A stretch of 64,000 nucleotides of DNA, from assembly GCA_950295325.1 (NCBI GenBank), contig OX485803.1:39013554-39077553 (forward strand). Direction: 5' to 3'. Origin of the DNA: Polytrichum commune (lineage: Eukaryota; Streptophyta; Polytrichopsida; Polytrichales; Polytrichaceae). The translations under genes and the position numbers were made by a program. Shown in pieces: positions 44,424 through 57,317 of this stretch (positions are counted from its first letter, which is position 1; every line of letters starts with the position of its first letter). The notes beneath the pieces are model-generated. The model did no database searches. It was not told the origin of the DNA and saw only the letters and a list, made by a program, of their open reading frames with translations.

Positions 44424-47400
44424 ATGAGAGCATTCGCAGAGCAGGGGAGACTTATTTTGCTGCTGCTGATTTTGCTATTAAGTTCAAGGCCGCTGACGTC
44501 CGTTAAGAATATTTTAGAATGGCGCACGGTCGGTGCATACTTCGACCCTGGCCTGGCGACGATGGTTGAAGAATCCGGGTTTTGTAGCATGGGAGATGAA
44601 GGTAGGTTGGCAGAATGCTCTTCCGGATTCTCATCAGAGTGTGAAGCCGATGAGAGGGAAGATGTCTTTCCAAAAGAAGGGAAGGTTGGTCCTGTGGGAC
44701 CTGTAGAAGAGGTCGGTGACGAGTACATTGTTAGGTTTCGGAGCTACCGACAAGCTGCGGAGCATAAACAAGAGTTGGAGGATAACCTTGAGGGGAGTGG
44801 GAGGGATTGGCAGTGGTTGGAGCGCATCAATCCAGCATCCGCTTTCCCCACGGACTTTGGGTTACTTAAAATTGAGAGGTCACGATATGAGGGTCTAGTC
44901 CGAGCGCTTAGGAGCGTGAAATCTGTGAAGGATGTGTCTCCACAGATGCGGTTTACACGCTCCTTGACTTCAGAGGGTGATGATGATAGTGAAGGTCAGC
45001 AACCACCTGGCGCAGACCAAAATGATGATGAAGGGGATACTGAAAAGATTGGACTTGACGAGCTTCGAGATGGTAACCCTCGAGGTCGGCGACACACAAA
45101 GATGTCATTCGAGAGTGGGTATCAGGACAGCACAGATTCACGCCATGCAAATGTGTCACTTCACCAAAACCGCAAGCTTCTCCTGCAGGTAAATTAGTTA
45201 GTGTTCTTCTGTAAGTATGGCAGAACAGTTGTTTTGCTTTGATACAGAGGGGCAGCAGACGGGCACCTAAAGGAGTCCTCAATGGAGAGCTCCGGGATTA
45301 CTTCATTCCAGTAGGGTTTCATGCCTCACCCCATCAAAAACGTTCTTGGGTTTGCAGTGTCTCCTAAAAACATGCCCAAAATCTTTGCGTTGCAGGCCCA
45401 TCGCAAGGTTGAACGGTGTGCTGTCGTGACCTGTGACAGACTTCAAATACTAGCGTCTGATTGAAGTCCTGAATAATTCCCATCAAAGGGAATTGTAGTA
45501 CAGGAATGCAATGCGGTTTCCGTTTGGGTCCCCTGTCTCCAGGCGTTCTCTGGTCCCTGTCAACCCCCTCACCACTTTTGGGTGAAATTCTTCTTCCTTC
45601 TAGTCATCAATGTTTCCACTTAGGGACTATCATGCCAGCCCTCCTCTTTTGAAGTACTGTCAGTTTAGAAGCAGTACCCTGTGTGGCATGGAGTGTTGGC
45701 CTGAAGGAATGAGGAGTTAATCTGCTAACATATCCGTGTTGCTGGTGGATTGGAAACAGCGGTCTCAAATTACTTCCATGTTCGAAGCAGAGAAATTGTG
45801 GGCCAAAGGCTTCACAGGTGCAAAAGTGAAGATGGCAGTTTTTGACACAGGTGTCCGTGCTGACCATCCTCACTTCCGCAATATAAAGGTATGTGGAGAG
45901 GATGTTTGAGGTATTTCCTGTGGGCTCTGCATGTTCGGCCTCATCTGACAGAAAGACTCTGTCCCAAATTGATATTTTTCGGAATTATTTTAACAACTCT
46001 TATATGTTGCTGCAGGACGAGTATCATACAAGTTGAAGTTTCTTGGTTTTTTTGTGTATAAGTAACTAAAAATTACAGAGAGTGATTGCAGTGGTAAAGA
46101 CTTGCACTGTTTAGTACCTACTCTGACGTCTCTGGCATTCTGTGTTTTAAGGGTGATAATGAGGTTCATGTAAGTTCTGGTGGGCATGTGGTTGCAGGAG
46201 AGGACTAATTGGACTAATGAGGATACATTGAATGACAATCTCGGCCATGGCACATTCGTGGCAGGAGTGATCTCCAGCCAAGATTCTCAGTGCCTAGGAT
46301 TTGCTCCAGATGCTGAGATATATGCATTTCGTGTCTTTACTGATGCTCAGGTAAGGAAGTGATTCTCCAACATACTAGCTTTATTGCAATTTACTGATGA
46401 TCCTGATATGCACTTTTCAAGGTTATTTCTCATATTGTAGACATGGGTATATGTCATTGGCATAAGGGGTCTTTCTAGGGTCTTTCTTGATTTGACACCC
46501 GGAAATATGAAAATGCATTGTCCATATGGAACACCATCTGAGATATAACAGGGAATCACAGCGTGAGGAAACATCAGACAAGTTGTGTATACTTCCAAAG
46601 TCTATTGTCAAGGCTTGAATGTTCAGAGTAGAGATAAGCAAGTGCTTTTTTATTTGCTTCCAGCCCATGAGGAAAAATGCGGTCAGTGGGGTGCAGGTAT
46701 CATATACTTCCTGGTTTCTGGATGCTTTTAATTATGCAATTGCCACCAAGATGAATGTTCTCAACCTCAGCATTGGTGGGCCTGACTACTTGGACCTCCC
46801 TTTTGTGGAAAAGGTAATATATTTATCTTTTCTGTACTTCCTGAGCTTGTAAGTTTCATCCATTACCTGGGGTTGACAGGCAGTGGACTGTATGTTTTCA
46901 TATCATGCTTCAATTTATTTGGTTTGTCATTTGGTTTGCTGAAGTGACAATGAGCTGCTGGAGGTCTGGCTTTGATCAACTCTGGAATGTGGTTCTAAGT
47001 TTGAATCTGCTTTTGTGCCAGGTATGGGAAATGACTGCAAATAACATTATTATGGTATCGGCTATTGGGAATGATGGCCCTTTATATGGCACTCTCAATA
47101 ATCCAGCTGATCAGAGTGATGTCATTGGGGTTGGAGGCATTGACTACAGTGACCACATTGCCTCATTTTCATCACGTGGCATGAGCACTTGGGAGATCCC
47201 ACATGGGTAAGTTCTTTTTGATGCAGATTGCTGCTTCCATTTCTAATCTGCATATAGAAGATTTTCTGAGCATATATACCGAGTCTAAGATTCTTTGTTT
47301 GGCCAGTTGCACACATCTGACTTTCAGTTCAGAGTATGTGCACATGCATACATTTGCAATGTAGAAAACAGTTAGGGTATTGGAGCTTTGTGAGAATTTT

Positions 47401-50400
47401 GGGACTGATATAGTTGCTACAAGACTTGTTTTTTATTTTATTTGATGAAGGTCAGAGCATACTTGGGCTTGGCTCGAATAGCTAAGAATATAGCTTTGAT
47501 GGCATCCTGGCAGCCTTGTGCTCATCACCACCTATCATGGTAATGGGGACTGTCATTGTGACTGCAGGTATGGACGTGTAAAGCCAGACATTGTTGCTTA
47601 TGGACGAGAGGTCATAGGGTCCAAGATAAGCACTGGGTGCAAGAGCTTGTCTGGTACCAGTGTGGCCAGTCCAGTGGTAGCAGGGGTGGTTTGTCTACTT
47701 GCCAGTGTGGTTCCTGAGCAGATACGATGGCAGCTGCTCAATCCTGCCAGCATGAAGCAGGCTCTGATTGAAGGCGCTTCACGCCTCTCAGGGCCCAACA
47801 TGTTTGAGCAAGGAGCAGGGCGACTCAATCTGTAAGATACTTAATGTTTCTTTTTGGAGAAAATGATTCTAACTAACAATTGGTACAATGAGAGTTCAGC
47901 TTAGAAAGCTTTTGATAGTCCAAAGACAAAGGCTTTTATCAAGATGCCTGTAGTTCAGCTGGACTAGTGAAGGAACATGTCTTCAATCTTGGCAATGTTT
48001 GAGAATCAAGTTCTTTCTGGCTCTTGATGGTTCTGCCAATCTTGTGCTGGGCGTTCCTGTTTGTTTTATTCATCTTATGGTATGGATGTGCTGTACATTC
48101 AGGTGTCATATTTACTGGAACTGAGAGTTTATTTCTGTTGAATCATTTCAGGTTGAGATCATATGAAATTCTGGCAAACTACAAACCTCGGGTGAGCATT
48201 ATGCCAAGTTTCTTGGATCTTACAGATAGCCCATATGCATGGCCTTTTTGGCGACAGCCTTTATATGCTGGGGCTATGCCATTGATATTTAACGCCACAA
48301 TATTAAATGGAATGGGTGTTGTGGGCTACATAGAAGCTCCACCCACCTGGGAGCCCTCTGGAGAGGCAGGAAAGTTGCTGCACATACAATTCACATATTC
48401 AGATGTGATCTGGCCATGGACAGGGTTTCTTGGCTTGCACCTGAGGATCAAACCTGAAGGTGTCAGATATTATGGTTTGATAGAAGGAAATATTAAATTT
48501 AGGGTTGTCTCTCCTCCAGCAAAGGGAGAGAGTGAAAAACGAACATGGAACTGTGTGCTTCCTTTGAAAGTGGCAGTTGTTCCCACCCCACCTCGAGATA
48601 AAAGGATTTTGTGGGACCAGTTTCACAGTGTGCGATATCCACCTGGATATATCCCTCGAGATTCTCTGGATGTTAGGAGTGATATTTTGGATTGGCATGG
48701 GGACCATTTACATACAAATTTTCATGGGATGTTTGATGCTCTGCAAGATGCTGGTTATTATGTGGAAACTCTAGGGTCCCCACTTACATGCTTTGATGCT
48801 ACTCAATATGGTACTTTACTCATGGTGGATTTGGAAGATGAGTACTACGATGAGGAAATTTTGAAGCTGAAGATGGATGTTGAAGAAAATGGGCTTGGAT
48901 TAATTGTCTTCGCTGACTGGTATCATGTGGATACAATGGTGAAAATGAAGTTTTTTGATGACAATACTCGAAGTTGGTGGACTCCTGCAACTGGTGGAGC
49001 AAATATTCCTGCTTTAAATGACTTGCTTGCTCCTTTTGGCATTGCATTTGGAGATACAATACTGAACGGTCCATACTCCATAGGTGGAGAAAGAGCACAC
49101 TATGCTTCTGGTACAGATATTCTACGTTTTCCTGCTGGAGGCTATGTGCATCGCTTTCTTTTTCAGGATAATTCAGGAGGACGCTCTGGTATAACTTCTT
49201 CACGCACTTCTGTGCGCGCTCAGGTTTCCCCTTGATTCTCTGGCTCGAGCATTTTGTACCTGTCTTGGTTCTATTTATATTCAATAATGGTCAATGTCAT
49301 AAATTGTTCTGACAAAGTTTCAATCTACACGTAGACGCATTATAAGGATTCTATATCTTAAATATTATCCACATTCCAGGTTCCAGAGTTTACTTAAAGC
49401 TTCAAGCAGGTCTCTTGGCATTCCTTGGCATGTATAGACCCTTCTTTTATACGTGACAACAAAATCATTTTGTAAGGTGCATAAAGTCTGATGCCTGTCA
49501 CAAGAATCCCCTTGGTTGTTGCTGTTTTCCCCTTGCTGTGGTTGTCTATACTTCCACTGCTTCTGGAATTTGTTTGGTATAATGTTTGGACATGCTCATG
49601 AGTGGAAATGGGGGTAAAATAATTGCAGGTGGAATCACCAATTCTAGGAGCAGTAGAGGCAGGCAAAGGACGGATTGCAGTATATGGTGACTCAAACTGT
49701 TTGGACAGCAGTCATATGGTTAACAACTGCTATTGGTTACTGAAGAAACTACTAGATTTCACAAGTAGTGATATTCAAGACCCTATCATTTTTCCTCCTA
49801 CGAATGAGCTAGGTTCACCTATGGGAAGTGTGGACTCCCCTTTACCAATGCGACGAGAGGATGTGAATTTTAGCACCTACTCTCTTGTTTTGAATCATCC
49901 CTTACAGTGTGGCTCGGATTCCCCACTTGCAGTACAGGGCTCAAAAGGTTATATATATGAGAAGGATCATGTTAAAAGCTCAAGTTCACAGAGAACCATC
50001 TTGCAGCCAAATATGGATAGTAATGTGCCACAGTCAAATTTGTCGCTTGAGGGTGTTGCATCTTTTGATGACTACCCTCTTAGAAACGATTCCAAAACTT
50101 CTACAATCCAGCAAGAGGTGTCTCCAAATGGGCATGGACATGAAGCAGAGGCCGGGATAGATAGATTAGTAGAGTCATTCTTTACAATACAGGATGGTGA
50201 TGGAGTAGACAATGCAGGTACTGAGGGTGAGAAAGTAATAAACACCACAAAATGGAGAAGCAAGGATAGCTCACAATTGCCACTTGGTTGGTGGAATCGA
50301 GACGAGGTCTGTTTCACGATCCATTCATTGTTTGTTTGAAGCAATATTTGTGGTTAGTGTCTTCACAAGCAGAAGCAGGCATCAATTCTTTTATCAGGAA

Positions 50401-50975
50401 TTGTGCCACATGTTAAGGCGTTTTAAATGTGCTTGTTGAGAATATTTTATTTGGTGATATCTATGCTTAAAAACCAACTCATCTGATGATTGGTTACATA
50501 ATAGTGTGACTTCCAAGTGTTGTAACCTTTGGAGAAATACATATTAATTGATTTTAGATTCCTTTTAAGTATCAGATTAATGAGTGTGTTCCCATATATG
50601 TGTGCAGCTGGATCTTACAACTCAATTTGCTGTGCAGTGGTTGGCCCCCGTCCTCCTTTGTATAACAGGTATTCCATTGGTCCTTTGCCCACTTAAGGAT
50701 CTACTGATTTATGCTGTTGTTTACACAAAGATGTGTATCTGCACCCATTGTGTACTCTCACGGGACACAAGTCAGGCTCAAGGCAGGAACTCCAGAAAAT
50801 CCAAGATGCTGATTTTTGTCTGCTTGATTGTTCAGCAGTGCTATGATGCAAATGCTGACTGGACATTCTATGACAATTTGCAGGATTTGCGCTCATTTAT
50901 GGCCTTTGGCGGGTGAGGCAAAGGAAACATAAACGGGCTCGAAAGGGATCCAGTCGCTCTTCATTGAATTTGTGA
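44424..50975 (+). CDS. S1P: Site-1 protease (subtilase SBT6.1), 10 exons
   Basis: Exons: 44424-45188, 45760-45888, 46198-46350, 46697-46813, 47022-47206, 47568-47831, 48152-49223, 49629-50306, 50608-50668, 50884-50975. All junctions are in frame, giving 1,171 aa. S1P is a Golgi-resident, membrane-anchored subtilase that cleaves lumenal domains of membrane-tethered transcription factors (plant bZIP17/28 class) and some propeptides. Visible features: Leu-rich signal segment (residues 10-21), prodomain ([16 protein letters not shown]…), an autoprocessing-type RKLL site before exon 2, and the triad Asp284 (VFDTGV), His315 (NLGHGTF) and Ser481 (SGTSVASP), with oxyanion Asn405 (AIGNDGP). Near the C-terminus comes a membrane span ([19 protein letters not shown]) and a basic cytosolic tail ([11 protein letters not shown]). 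It is longer than the ~1,040-aa Arabidopsis enzyme, mostly through the N-terminal 60 residues, the acidic DDD/DDEGD linker (~190-220) and exon 8. The first Met is chosen because the signal segment follows it. Complete and apparently functional. Confidence 0.95.
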
Positions 50976-52599
50976 ATTCTGTAAGGCCAACTAGGACAGC
51001 ACCCCTTTTTTATTCATACATGGCACCCTCCCTCAATTCCTGCAGCCTTTCTAGTGACTGCAAGCTGAGGGCCAAACAACATAAATGTGCGCAGTCATTG
51101 TTGGTGTCATCATCTAGTCATTTATGCTCCCATTGCATATAAAGCTGGACAACGAGGCCATTCAAGTGGCCAGGGCTACTGATGGACAGGCAGGATGCCA
51201 TCTTGTTTGTGTGGTTCTCAAAGTTCAGCACAGATGCATCAGGTACGGCGCCTTGAAGCAGGTCATTTGGTCTAAATGACCTTTCTTGCATGCCAGTCTT
51301 GGAACCCCTTTTTGCATTCACAGTTGCACACAGCAGGTGTGGTCTTAGTCTTGAAAAGACCAAGCCTATTCTCTATCTCTCAGGGTTATCATATGCTTGA
51401 GGATGGCATTCCTGCCTCAAAAGGCAACATCAAACCAATACTGATCAGCGAGCCTCAGTAGAAACCAAGACCTCCATTCTGGAAGGGTGCTGCCTCCACT
51501 CTGTATCATGTATTAGTTATGCAATGGAGGATGTCCTGTGACCTTGGGATCTATTTTCTGAACAGTCTTCAGAGGTTCTGGCTATCAATGAGGAATGTGA
51601 CTTTGTGACAGTTGAGCATGATGGCCAAACAAGTTTGGCAACAAGACTTTGTGGTTGGGTTCTGATAGCACATCAAGAGGAGGGTTTTGAGTCAGCTTGT
51701 AATCTGAGCAGACGCGGTTGCAATTAGTGTTTCTATGGTCCTTTCGAAATGGGCTTTAGGTGGGACTTCAATATTTGAACCACCCACTCATTGCTGGATT
51801 AGAGTTACGAGTGCATGAATCATTTGTGACAAGCCAAAGACACCGATTGAAGATTATTTCTTATGTGAGTTTTGTTAAAGATTTCTTTAACACATAATCT
51901 TACACATGGGGAGGGAGAATGGCTTTAATTGTACGAGTTTCATACAAGCAACACTAGGAGGAAAGTTCCAAAGTGGTCCAAGGCATCAAATTGACAGTCT
52001 TTATCAATTTATATATTCACCAGCATCATGATCCTGACACACTATGATGCAGGTGGGTCTCAAAAATAAAGAATCCTTGCATACAGGTAAATCTTCCTAT
52101 AATTGATGTACTCACTCAACTGCTCTACTCATTGTCAAACTAACTCCAAAGCCTCTTTAGTTGCATAACATTACTCAGCTGATGAGATTTGTTCATGGCC
52201 TAGGAGTAAGATTCAAGAATAAAGGCTCTGGATGTCAGAATTCCACTGCTTCGGACTGAATTTGAAGGCAATGCAGTTGAACACAGGTCATCAGCTGAGT
52301 AATATTATGTGAGAAGCATGCAACTCTTAATCTTCAAAGTATGTGTCAAACTTGGCAAGAATATTTATTAATTGGTGGGTAGCAGTAAGGTTATCAATTT
52401 AGTTATTAGTTTAAGGTTTGGATTCATTTCACCTCTGCTTCCAATAGTGGTGGAATTGCTTCTGTACTGGACACGAGGGAAAGATTGTGTAAAGTTTACA
52501 ACAAAAAGGGAACAAGATAGTAAATAATTCGTTTCCAAATGGATGATCAATGTGAGTTACTAATATTGCATAAATCTCTACAAAGAAAATTACTTAGAG
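50976..52599. other. S1P 3' region and intergenic sequence
   Basis: Probable 3' UTR followed by non-coding sequence. No gene supported. A spaced inverted repeat at 52,164-52,309 is listed separately. Confidence 0.5.
52164..52309. repeat. 22-bp inverted repeat forming a long hairpin
   Basis: CATAACATTACTCAGCTGATGA (52,164-52,185) pairs with TCATCAGCTGAGTAATATTATG (52,288-52,309) with one mismatch. The loop is ~102 nt. TAGTTGCA outside the left arm can extend against TGCAACT past a small bulge on the right. It could be a MITE or a precursor-like hairpin. Confidence 0.75.
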
Positions 52600-52830
52600 G
52601 TCCCACATCATTGGAAAAGATGACTACACTGATATGTGCAATTAGGTTGCCTTGTGCTAATTTATTGACATTTAACACTATTTTGAATATTTACCAGAGT
52701 GACAAAAACAGAGAATTTTTTTCTTCCTGTGGTTCCCATGTGAATTTATCAACAAAGTTATAAGATTTTGTGATCTGGATTTGACCCAAGGTAATTTGCA
52801 CAGATAAAGTGGCAACCTATGTGTGAAGAC
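52600..52830 (+). repeat. Dispersed repeat family D, copy 2
   Basis: CACTGATATGTGCAATTAGG, GCTAATTTATTGACATT, ATCAACAAAGTTATAAG and GGATTTGACCC, in the same order as at 38,385-38,570. Confidence 0.65.
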
Positions 52831-52879
52831 TTGGGATTTGTGGCACCCATGTAAATATCGTGGATGAAGGGGCTCTAGT

Positions 52880-53280
52880 TTGGATTGTTTCATGTAAATT
52901 TCTCTTGACGTCTCTCCTCTTGGATGGTAGTTTTGATCAATTTTGAGCAGGTATTTAGATTCAAACTAGTTATGAAATAGGGGAACTACATGGGTATAAC
53001 ATCTTTCAATACCAGTATTGAAATCCATTTGATATTTGCACATTTATCATTACAAAATTCTATCATATCATCTCTGTACCCTTGGTCGTTTAAAGAAATT
53101 TTCAATATCATGACTAGTCATGTCTCAAATACTAAGTTCTCTTACAATATTTTTACCCAAAATATGACAAAATGTATATATGAAAAAATGATACTCACAC
53201 AATACTTAGGAAATTATACATCCATGTGCACTTTGACCTGGACCTTGACAAGCAAGCCACTTGGTATGGGCAAACATACC
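52880..53280 (+). repeat. Dispersed repeat family C, copy 1
   Basis: GACGTCTCTCCTCTTGGATGG, GGGTATAACATCTTTCAATA, CATTTGATATTTGCACAT, CATGACTAGTCATGTC…CTAAGTTCTC and ACTTGGTATGGGCAAAC all have counterparts in order at 58,826-59,189. Confidence 0.75.
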
Positions 53281-54309
53281 GGTAAGCATCTAGGAGCCTC
53301 AGCAAGTGCAACCTGGCCCTCTTAAATAAGAGAATTCTATGACAACTCTTACAACTACTGAATGTCTATTCTTGTTACACTCTCAAAGAAATAGGAAGCG
53401 CATAAGAGACCATAGATGAATACTCATAACCAAATATAAGTGTATAAAGGAGATTGACATTTGTGTGTGGGAGTGTGTGTATGTAAGAGAATCAAATTGG
53501 TGGATGTGTGTAGTGTGTGTGAGAGATTGAGAATGCATTTCATGGAGGTGTACATATGTATGAAAGTGAATTTGTATGTGTGAGAAGAGAGTGGTAATGA
53601 AATTTGTGAGATATGTAAAAAGTTGTCTTCATGTTTGTGTAAAGAATGAATAATTTTACATGTATGTATAGAGAGGAAACAAGAATATTCGGGTTATGAA
53701 ATCATTTTGTGGAAGTGTGTAGACTATGAGGGTTGAGTATGTTTGAAGGTGTGAAAATGTGTGTGTATAGAGTTTTTGTATAGGTGAATATGTATTTGTG
53801 TTTGTATCAAAGTTACAAAAACGTGAAAATTATTTCAATTTTTGTAGGTTAAAAAATCACCATGGCAAGGTCAGAGACCGAAAAGCCGGTGAAGAACACA
53901 AAAACATGAAAAGAGTTGAGGAAAAATAGATATTCTACCTACACAAAAACAAAAAAAAAAGTTGCAAAAGCAAGGCTCTTGCAAGAATCAAAAAACATTG
54001 TGAACACCAAATTAAGCAAAGAAAGAAACAAGATCGGAATTGTTGATCCTCCACATGAGGATTTTGTATCAAGTATTTTGATCTAGGTGGTGTGAGTGCA
54101 TGCAGTATGTGTTGTGTTCGGTTGAAAGAAATTGAAGCATAAAATTCGAACATTATATGGTGATTGCATCTTCTTCTCATTACATGGTCAAATGGACAAC
54201 AACCATCTTTGAGTGAGGAGTGAATCTCCTCACACAAGGCGGCCAAATACCCCACATCACACACAATAATGTCAATGGGTTTCAAGTGGCTCGTTTTCTT
54301 GATCGGATC
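53281..54309. other. Intergenic, GT-rich
   Basis: 53,440-53,800 is rich in (GT)n-like words (GTGTGTGTGG, GAGTGTGTGTATGT). No gene is seen. Confidence 0.6.
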
Positions 54310-54600
54310 CCTAGATTTGATTGTTATGTGGTTCAGTGAGTATCAAAGAGCAAACATCATAAAGACACATGTTTAAAAGGAGACTGTACTACATCTTCCA
54401 ATATCATAAACTACTTGACACTCAATAATGAACACAATTGGAAGGACCTACATATCCAGCTAATAAATCAACAAACATGCACTTCCAATAACCATAACTT
54501 TATCAGAGGAGGTCCGATTTCAATCCGAATTTTGCAAATCTTTCACTATAGATTTTCTAATGCAACACGAGGTTTTTTTTGTGTAAATCTAATTAGTAAA
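54310..54600 (+). repeat. Dispersed repeat family A, copy 5
   Basis: Diverged copy: TTATGTGGTTCAGTGAG, AGAGCAAACATCATAAAGACAC, ACACTCAATAATGAACACAATT and GGAGGTCCGATTTCAATCCG. Confidence 0.55.
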
Positions 54601-54759
54601 GTTGAAGATTATGAAAATTGAATCAAATAACACCCACTACCTTATACATACACCACATGAGTCAATGACATGGTTACATACTAAAGACACATGTGACCTC
54701 GTTGTGAGTTCCGGCATGACTTGAGCGCAAGTCACATAGGCATTCATGTGGATGTCACT

Positions 54760-54965
54760 TTCTAGGGAAATTTTTAGACATGATTGGTCAAAATCCGAGT
54801 GTTTCCAAGTCCAATTGGTTACATGTTGTGATCTTTTGGTTTTCCTTCATCGATTATAGAGGTATACTCTATAGATTCCTCTAATATGTTGGGTAATTTT
54901 CCTGAAGTCTTTGAACCTCAATCGGTTCATCTGTACATAGTGGTCAGTTCTCCCTGTTTATGGGC
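54760..54965 (+). repeat. Dispersed repeat family B
   Basis: TAGGGAAATTTTTAGACATGAT, CCAATTGGTTACATGTTGTG, ACCTCAATCGGTTCATCTG and GTGGTCAGTTCTCCCTGTT, in the same order as at 43,005-43,235. Confidence 0.7.
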
Positions 54966-55264
54966 TGACATTTCCTTAAGGTGCATCTTTGCATTAAGAT
55001 GATTCTAACAAAGTCAAATGCACTTCACTTGGGACATTAATGAAAGAAACACAATCCTCCATAAGAATGTTCTATATCCCTTCCACGGTTTTTTTTTAAG
55101 AAAAAAACAAAGCAAAAAAAACCTGGATGTATTGTGGCCCAACATGCCCCTTTCTAGGGAGCAAGGAAAAAACCAACATCGTAGGTAATGTCGAGGGTGG
55201 GCATGGGCACACATGGAGGTAAGGTACACAATCCTTAAATGATGGTTTTTCCAATCTATTTCTC
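54966..55264. other. Intergenic sequence
   Basis: Nothing recognisable. Confidence 0.4.
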
Positions 55265-55560
55265 CTAGGATATGAAACATGCGATTAGTACAAGATGGTT
55301 GGCAAATTTAATTCAAGGCCATAGCCATTTCCCTCATCATTTCTAAATGTCATATGAATATTTTATTTATTATCAAAGTGAAGATTCTCATGCTCATTAA
55401 ATTTTTATATAGCCCCCCCCCCCACCCCCAATTATGTTGATTATTGAACCTAGAATGATTTCCATATTTTTAAGGATATAATTCAATCTCTTTTCAACAC
55501 ATGTCTATTTGGTATATGTTCTTGGATTGACATATTAACCATGTATCACTCAAATATAGG
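55265..55560 (-). repeat. Dispersed repeat family A, inverted copy
   Basis: On the complement: ATATTTGAGTGATACATGG at the right end, AGGTTCAATAATCAACATAA in the middle, and CATCTTGTACTAATCGCATG then TTTCATATCC at the left end. The family order is kept. A C-homopolymer run interrupts it at 55,417-55,434. Confidence 0.7.
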
Positions 55561-56184
55561 TATCCTAATAAGAAAAGCATCAACATACAAGTTGTTTACC
55601 TTAGTCCCTAACATGCCCTCCTTTGAATTCTCATCCTTCCTTCCTTGTAATTCTCCGTGTAATTCTCTCAACCTCTTTGACTCTTCCTTCCCAATGCATT
55701 CCTTGGTCTTCCTTTGCCCTCATAAACCTACATTGTGTTCAAGTAAGCTCCAATAAGTTCCAAGATTATGAAAAAGGGTGTTCCAAGGAAGAAAAAAACA
55801 AAGACATGCAAGAAGTGATGATACACCCAAGGAAACAAAAGAAATGCATTACATTGATTGTCATGTCAGTGTGGGTTGCATTTTAGAGTTACACATTGCT
55901 AACAATCTCCACTAGGATTATCATATCTTCTCAGGTAGGTTATTTCTAGTCCCTTTATGTGCATACTACACATAACTTCTTATTCAATATGACAATATTA
56001 TTCATCATCGACCCCCATTGATTGTCTTGCAATCTCTAGGTGGCAACTAGAGAGGGTGTCACATGGCATTGGATGCTAGATTACAAGGTACGAAGACTAC
56101 AATAATTTATATGGCACATCAATTTTTATGCCGCACTGAATGAGACATTTAAAGCATGTGGGAGCCACTACTTGATTACTTCTT
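55561..56184. other. Intergenic sequence
   Basis: Short open frames only, with no recognisable protein. Confidence 0.4.
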
Positions 56185-56510
56185 GATCATAGTCTTATAT
56201 TTGAGTGGCATGTGGTTAAGCGTGGATCTAAGAACGGACACCAAAATACATGTATTTCGAAAGGGTTGGACTATGTGCTCAAAATCGATTGACCATTCTA
56301 GGGTGAACAATGGACATAATTGAGAGGATCCATATGACCATTTGATGGGCACAAAAATCTTCACTTTGATAATGAATAAGATATTCATATAAACTCCAAA
56401 AACATGAGGAAAAATGGCTACGGACACGATTTGGAGTTGACAATCATTTTGCACTAATTGTGTGGTTCTCATCCTACAAAGAAATGGGTGCAAAGCTAAA
56501 ATTGTCCATT
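56185..56510 (+). repeat. Dispersed repeat family A, copy 7
   Basis: The best-preserved copy. ATTTGAGTGGCATGTGGTTAAG, ACTATGTGCTCAAAATCG, TGATGGGCACAAAAATCTTC, CACGATTTGGAGTTGAC and ATGGGTGCAAAGCTAAAAT. Confidence 0.75.
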
Positions 56511-57245
56511 TGAAGCATGCTTATCTTTGTGTGCTTATGTGTTGGACAACCGATAATTAAAGACAAGGGAACAACCTATTCCTTATAACCGATCGCTCAT
56601 CCAATATAGCACACAAGTTATCAAATCTTGTCACAAATTATCATCCATGAAAGCACGATGTCATCCACAACTCCTAGATTCTGCCAATGAGCCATTCAGT
56701 TGTGGGCTACATATCGTGCGTGAGGAGCCCTCCTACAGGCTATAACAAGGCATGGGAGCAACGAGGTAGTAGCATGAGAAACCTGCCACAACCTTTCACA
56801 GGGCAACATGCGTACGATATTAGAAGTAATAATAATCATATCGCAAGAATAATGTGTTAGAATTTATAATTGACATGCTCATGTCCAATTAAGACAGCAA
56901 CATATCATAGCGATTTGAGATGGTCAACACTACGTCTTGTAACCAGCTCGTCATCCACTCTCCTCTCGATGGTTATCTAGTCCATAGTTTTCAACCAAAA
57001 GTGTTGTTTGTTTGAAGAACACCACCTCCACATTTTCAGAACATGCCTTGTCTCTGAACAATTCGAAGTGCAGGAGCAGGAGATGTCTCGAACGCATCGA
57101 CGAGTCACTCGAATCCCAGCTACTCATGTGTTCACATACTTAAGTTCCCCAAATTGTTTCGAGCGCCACATTTTGCTTGATCATCCGAAGAGGCTGAAAG
57201 TAGCCGATTCTCACCCACACACCAAATCCTCGTAGTCGTCACAGT

Positions 57246-57284
<39 letters not shown>

Positions 57285-57317
57285 GTAACTTAACGGAGCT
57301 AGGGGGCCATTCATTCA
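56511..57317. other. Upstream region of cytochrome c6A gene
   Basis: No other gene supported. The 5' UTR of the c6A gene likely includes the (GA)n run at 57,247-57,279. Confidence 0.5.
57247..57279 (+). repeat. (GA)n microsatellite in c6A 5' leader
   Basis: About 16 GA units, starting 71 nt upstream of the c6A start codon. Such GA runs are common in plant 5' leaders. Confidence 0.9.

Noticed and set aside
44053-44728. Minus-strand frames over the S1P first exon
   Set aside because: They are antisense shadows of a gene supported by conserved protein sequence on the plus strand.
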